DNA from: Pyrenophora tritici-repentis | Lineage: Eukaryota > Ascomycota > Dothideomycetes > Pleosporales > Pleosporaceae | Reading direction: 5' to 3' | Length of the DNA stretch: 64,000 bases | NCBI RefSeq assembly: GCF_003171515.1 | Contig: NC_089398.1 | Location: 2,046,001-2,110,000, forward strand | Shown here: positions 63,501 to 64,000 of the stretch, piece by piece | How the letters are laid out: every line of letters begins with the position of its first letter | Position numbering within the stretch: position 1 is the stretch's first letter | The notes under the pieces: model-generated | The model's database searches: none | What the model was told of the DNA's origin: nothing | The model's input: the letters and a program-made list of their open reading frames with translations, nothing else | Program-made: the position numbers and the translations under genes

Positions 63501-63983
63501 GAGGGTTTGGTGCGCAGATTCGGTCGTGGTTTCTTCTGCTGGTCCTGCTGGGCTTGGTCGAGCTCGACCTCCTCTTCCGCATCGTCCACACTGAACTCCT
63601 GACCCTTTTGGGGGAATTTGGACGATGTTGCACGGCGGGTCATGGGAGGCTTCTTCGCCTTGGCCGAGCTCTCTGACGGGGTCGGGTTCGCCATGGATTG
63701 CTGCTGCTGCTGCTGCTGTTGCTGTTGCTGACGGCGCTCGATACCTTGAGTAATGGAACCTGCGTTCACGTTAGTTTGTTTTGTAAGAGCTTGCGCGATC
63801 CCTACCATAGCCAGACGGCTGCATAGCAGCTTGTGGTCGTCTGCGCGCCGACTCTGGGCCTGACGCGCTCTGTGCTGGCGTGTCGCTGCCGGTGCGACTG
63901 CGAGCGGTGGCATGAGGGCTGCTTCGACGAGAGGTGCCTGGCGATGGCTTGGGCCTGCCTTCGGGGGGCGTGCGATCCTCCAT
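60541..63983 (-). CDS. VNX1: Vacuolar cation/proton antiporter of the VNX1 type (CAX superfamily)
   Basis: Exons (minus) 63806-63983, 61946-63759 and 60541-61896 give 1115 residues; introns are 46 and 49 nt with CTAAC branch points, and the joins are in frame (SGYG-SITQG, YGS-HELNC). The N-terminus is long, hydrophilic and contains a poly-Gln run. Two exchanger repeats follow: GATINAFFSTVVEVFLY with SIIGSIFAGILFLPG, and ALVPNTTEFLNAISFAMNG with SMEIGSAYALQVCLLQ. A cysteine-rich loop (CRQCV, CRRCYY) and a His-rich cytosolic segment lie between. Family members exchange Na/K (VNX1) or Ca for protons at the vacuole; substrate here is inferred. Confidence 0.85.
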
Positions 63984-64000
63984 GGTTGTCGCAGTGCAGT

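Overview
The window looks like nuclear DNA of a filamentous ascomycete, most likely a Dothideomycete of the Pleosporales type (inference). The reasons are very short introns (46-108 nt, GTAAGT-like donors, CTAAC/CTGAC branch points), a vacuolar cation/proton antiporter of the fungal VNX1 type, a GH92 alpha-mannosidase, several small secreted cysteine-rich protein genes, and old transposons whose Trp codons have become TAG, the mark of repeat-induced point mutation (RIP). Cellular genes are few; more than half of the window is transposable elements inserted into one another.

Layout. 1-568 is the end of a decayed pogo/Fot1-type transposon. 704-7735 is a full-length chromodomain Gypsy retrotransposon with identical 167-bp LTRs and target duplication ATGCC. 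8036-15507 is a decayed Tc1/mariner element (TA target) that took in Copia C (8309-14272), which in turn took in a 162-bp hAT-type MITE. 15.5-24.5 kb is gene-poor DNA holding small secreted protein genes or relics at 15.9, 17.9, 19.6 and 21.4 kb, degenerate repeats with a second, related MITE, and a GH92 fragment. 24565-26299 is a three-exon membrane RING-H2 gene. 27168-29832 is a five-exon GH92 gene carrying two one-base G-run insertions.

A single 25-kb nest (31654-56604) follows. The outer shell is a RIP-damaged Tc1/mariner element. Inside it is a RIP-damaged hAT element (31900-52669), interrupted by Copia A (minus), Copia B (plus), a 202-bp MITE, an older repeat, the apparently intact Copia D, and a solo LTR. 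The right arm of the Tc1 element holds another 162-bp MITE, a short hAT derivative and a 5'-truncated LINE. Nearly every junction shows a perfect target-site duplication, so the order of events can be read from sequence. The nest split a tandem array of small secreted cysteine-rich protein genes: one relic is at 31.4 kb, and two intact plus three broken members are at 56.9-59.6 kb. 60541-63983 (minus) is the antiporter gene.

The main points for follow-up are: five base-identical 162-bp MITEs; the split, regularly spaced secreted-protein array; a conserved in-frame UGA between gag and pol in all three Copia elements A, B and C; the head-to-head Copia A/B pair with diverged gag but near-identical pol; and old RIP-scarred shells filled with young, undamaged elements.
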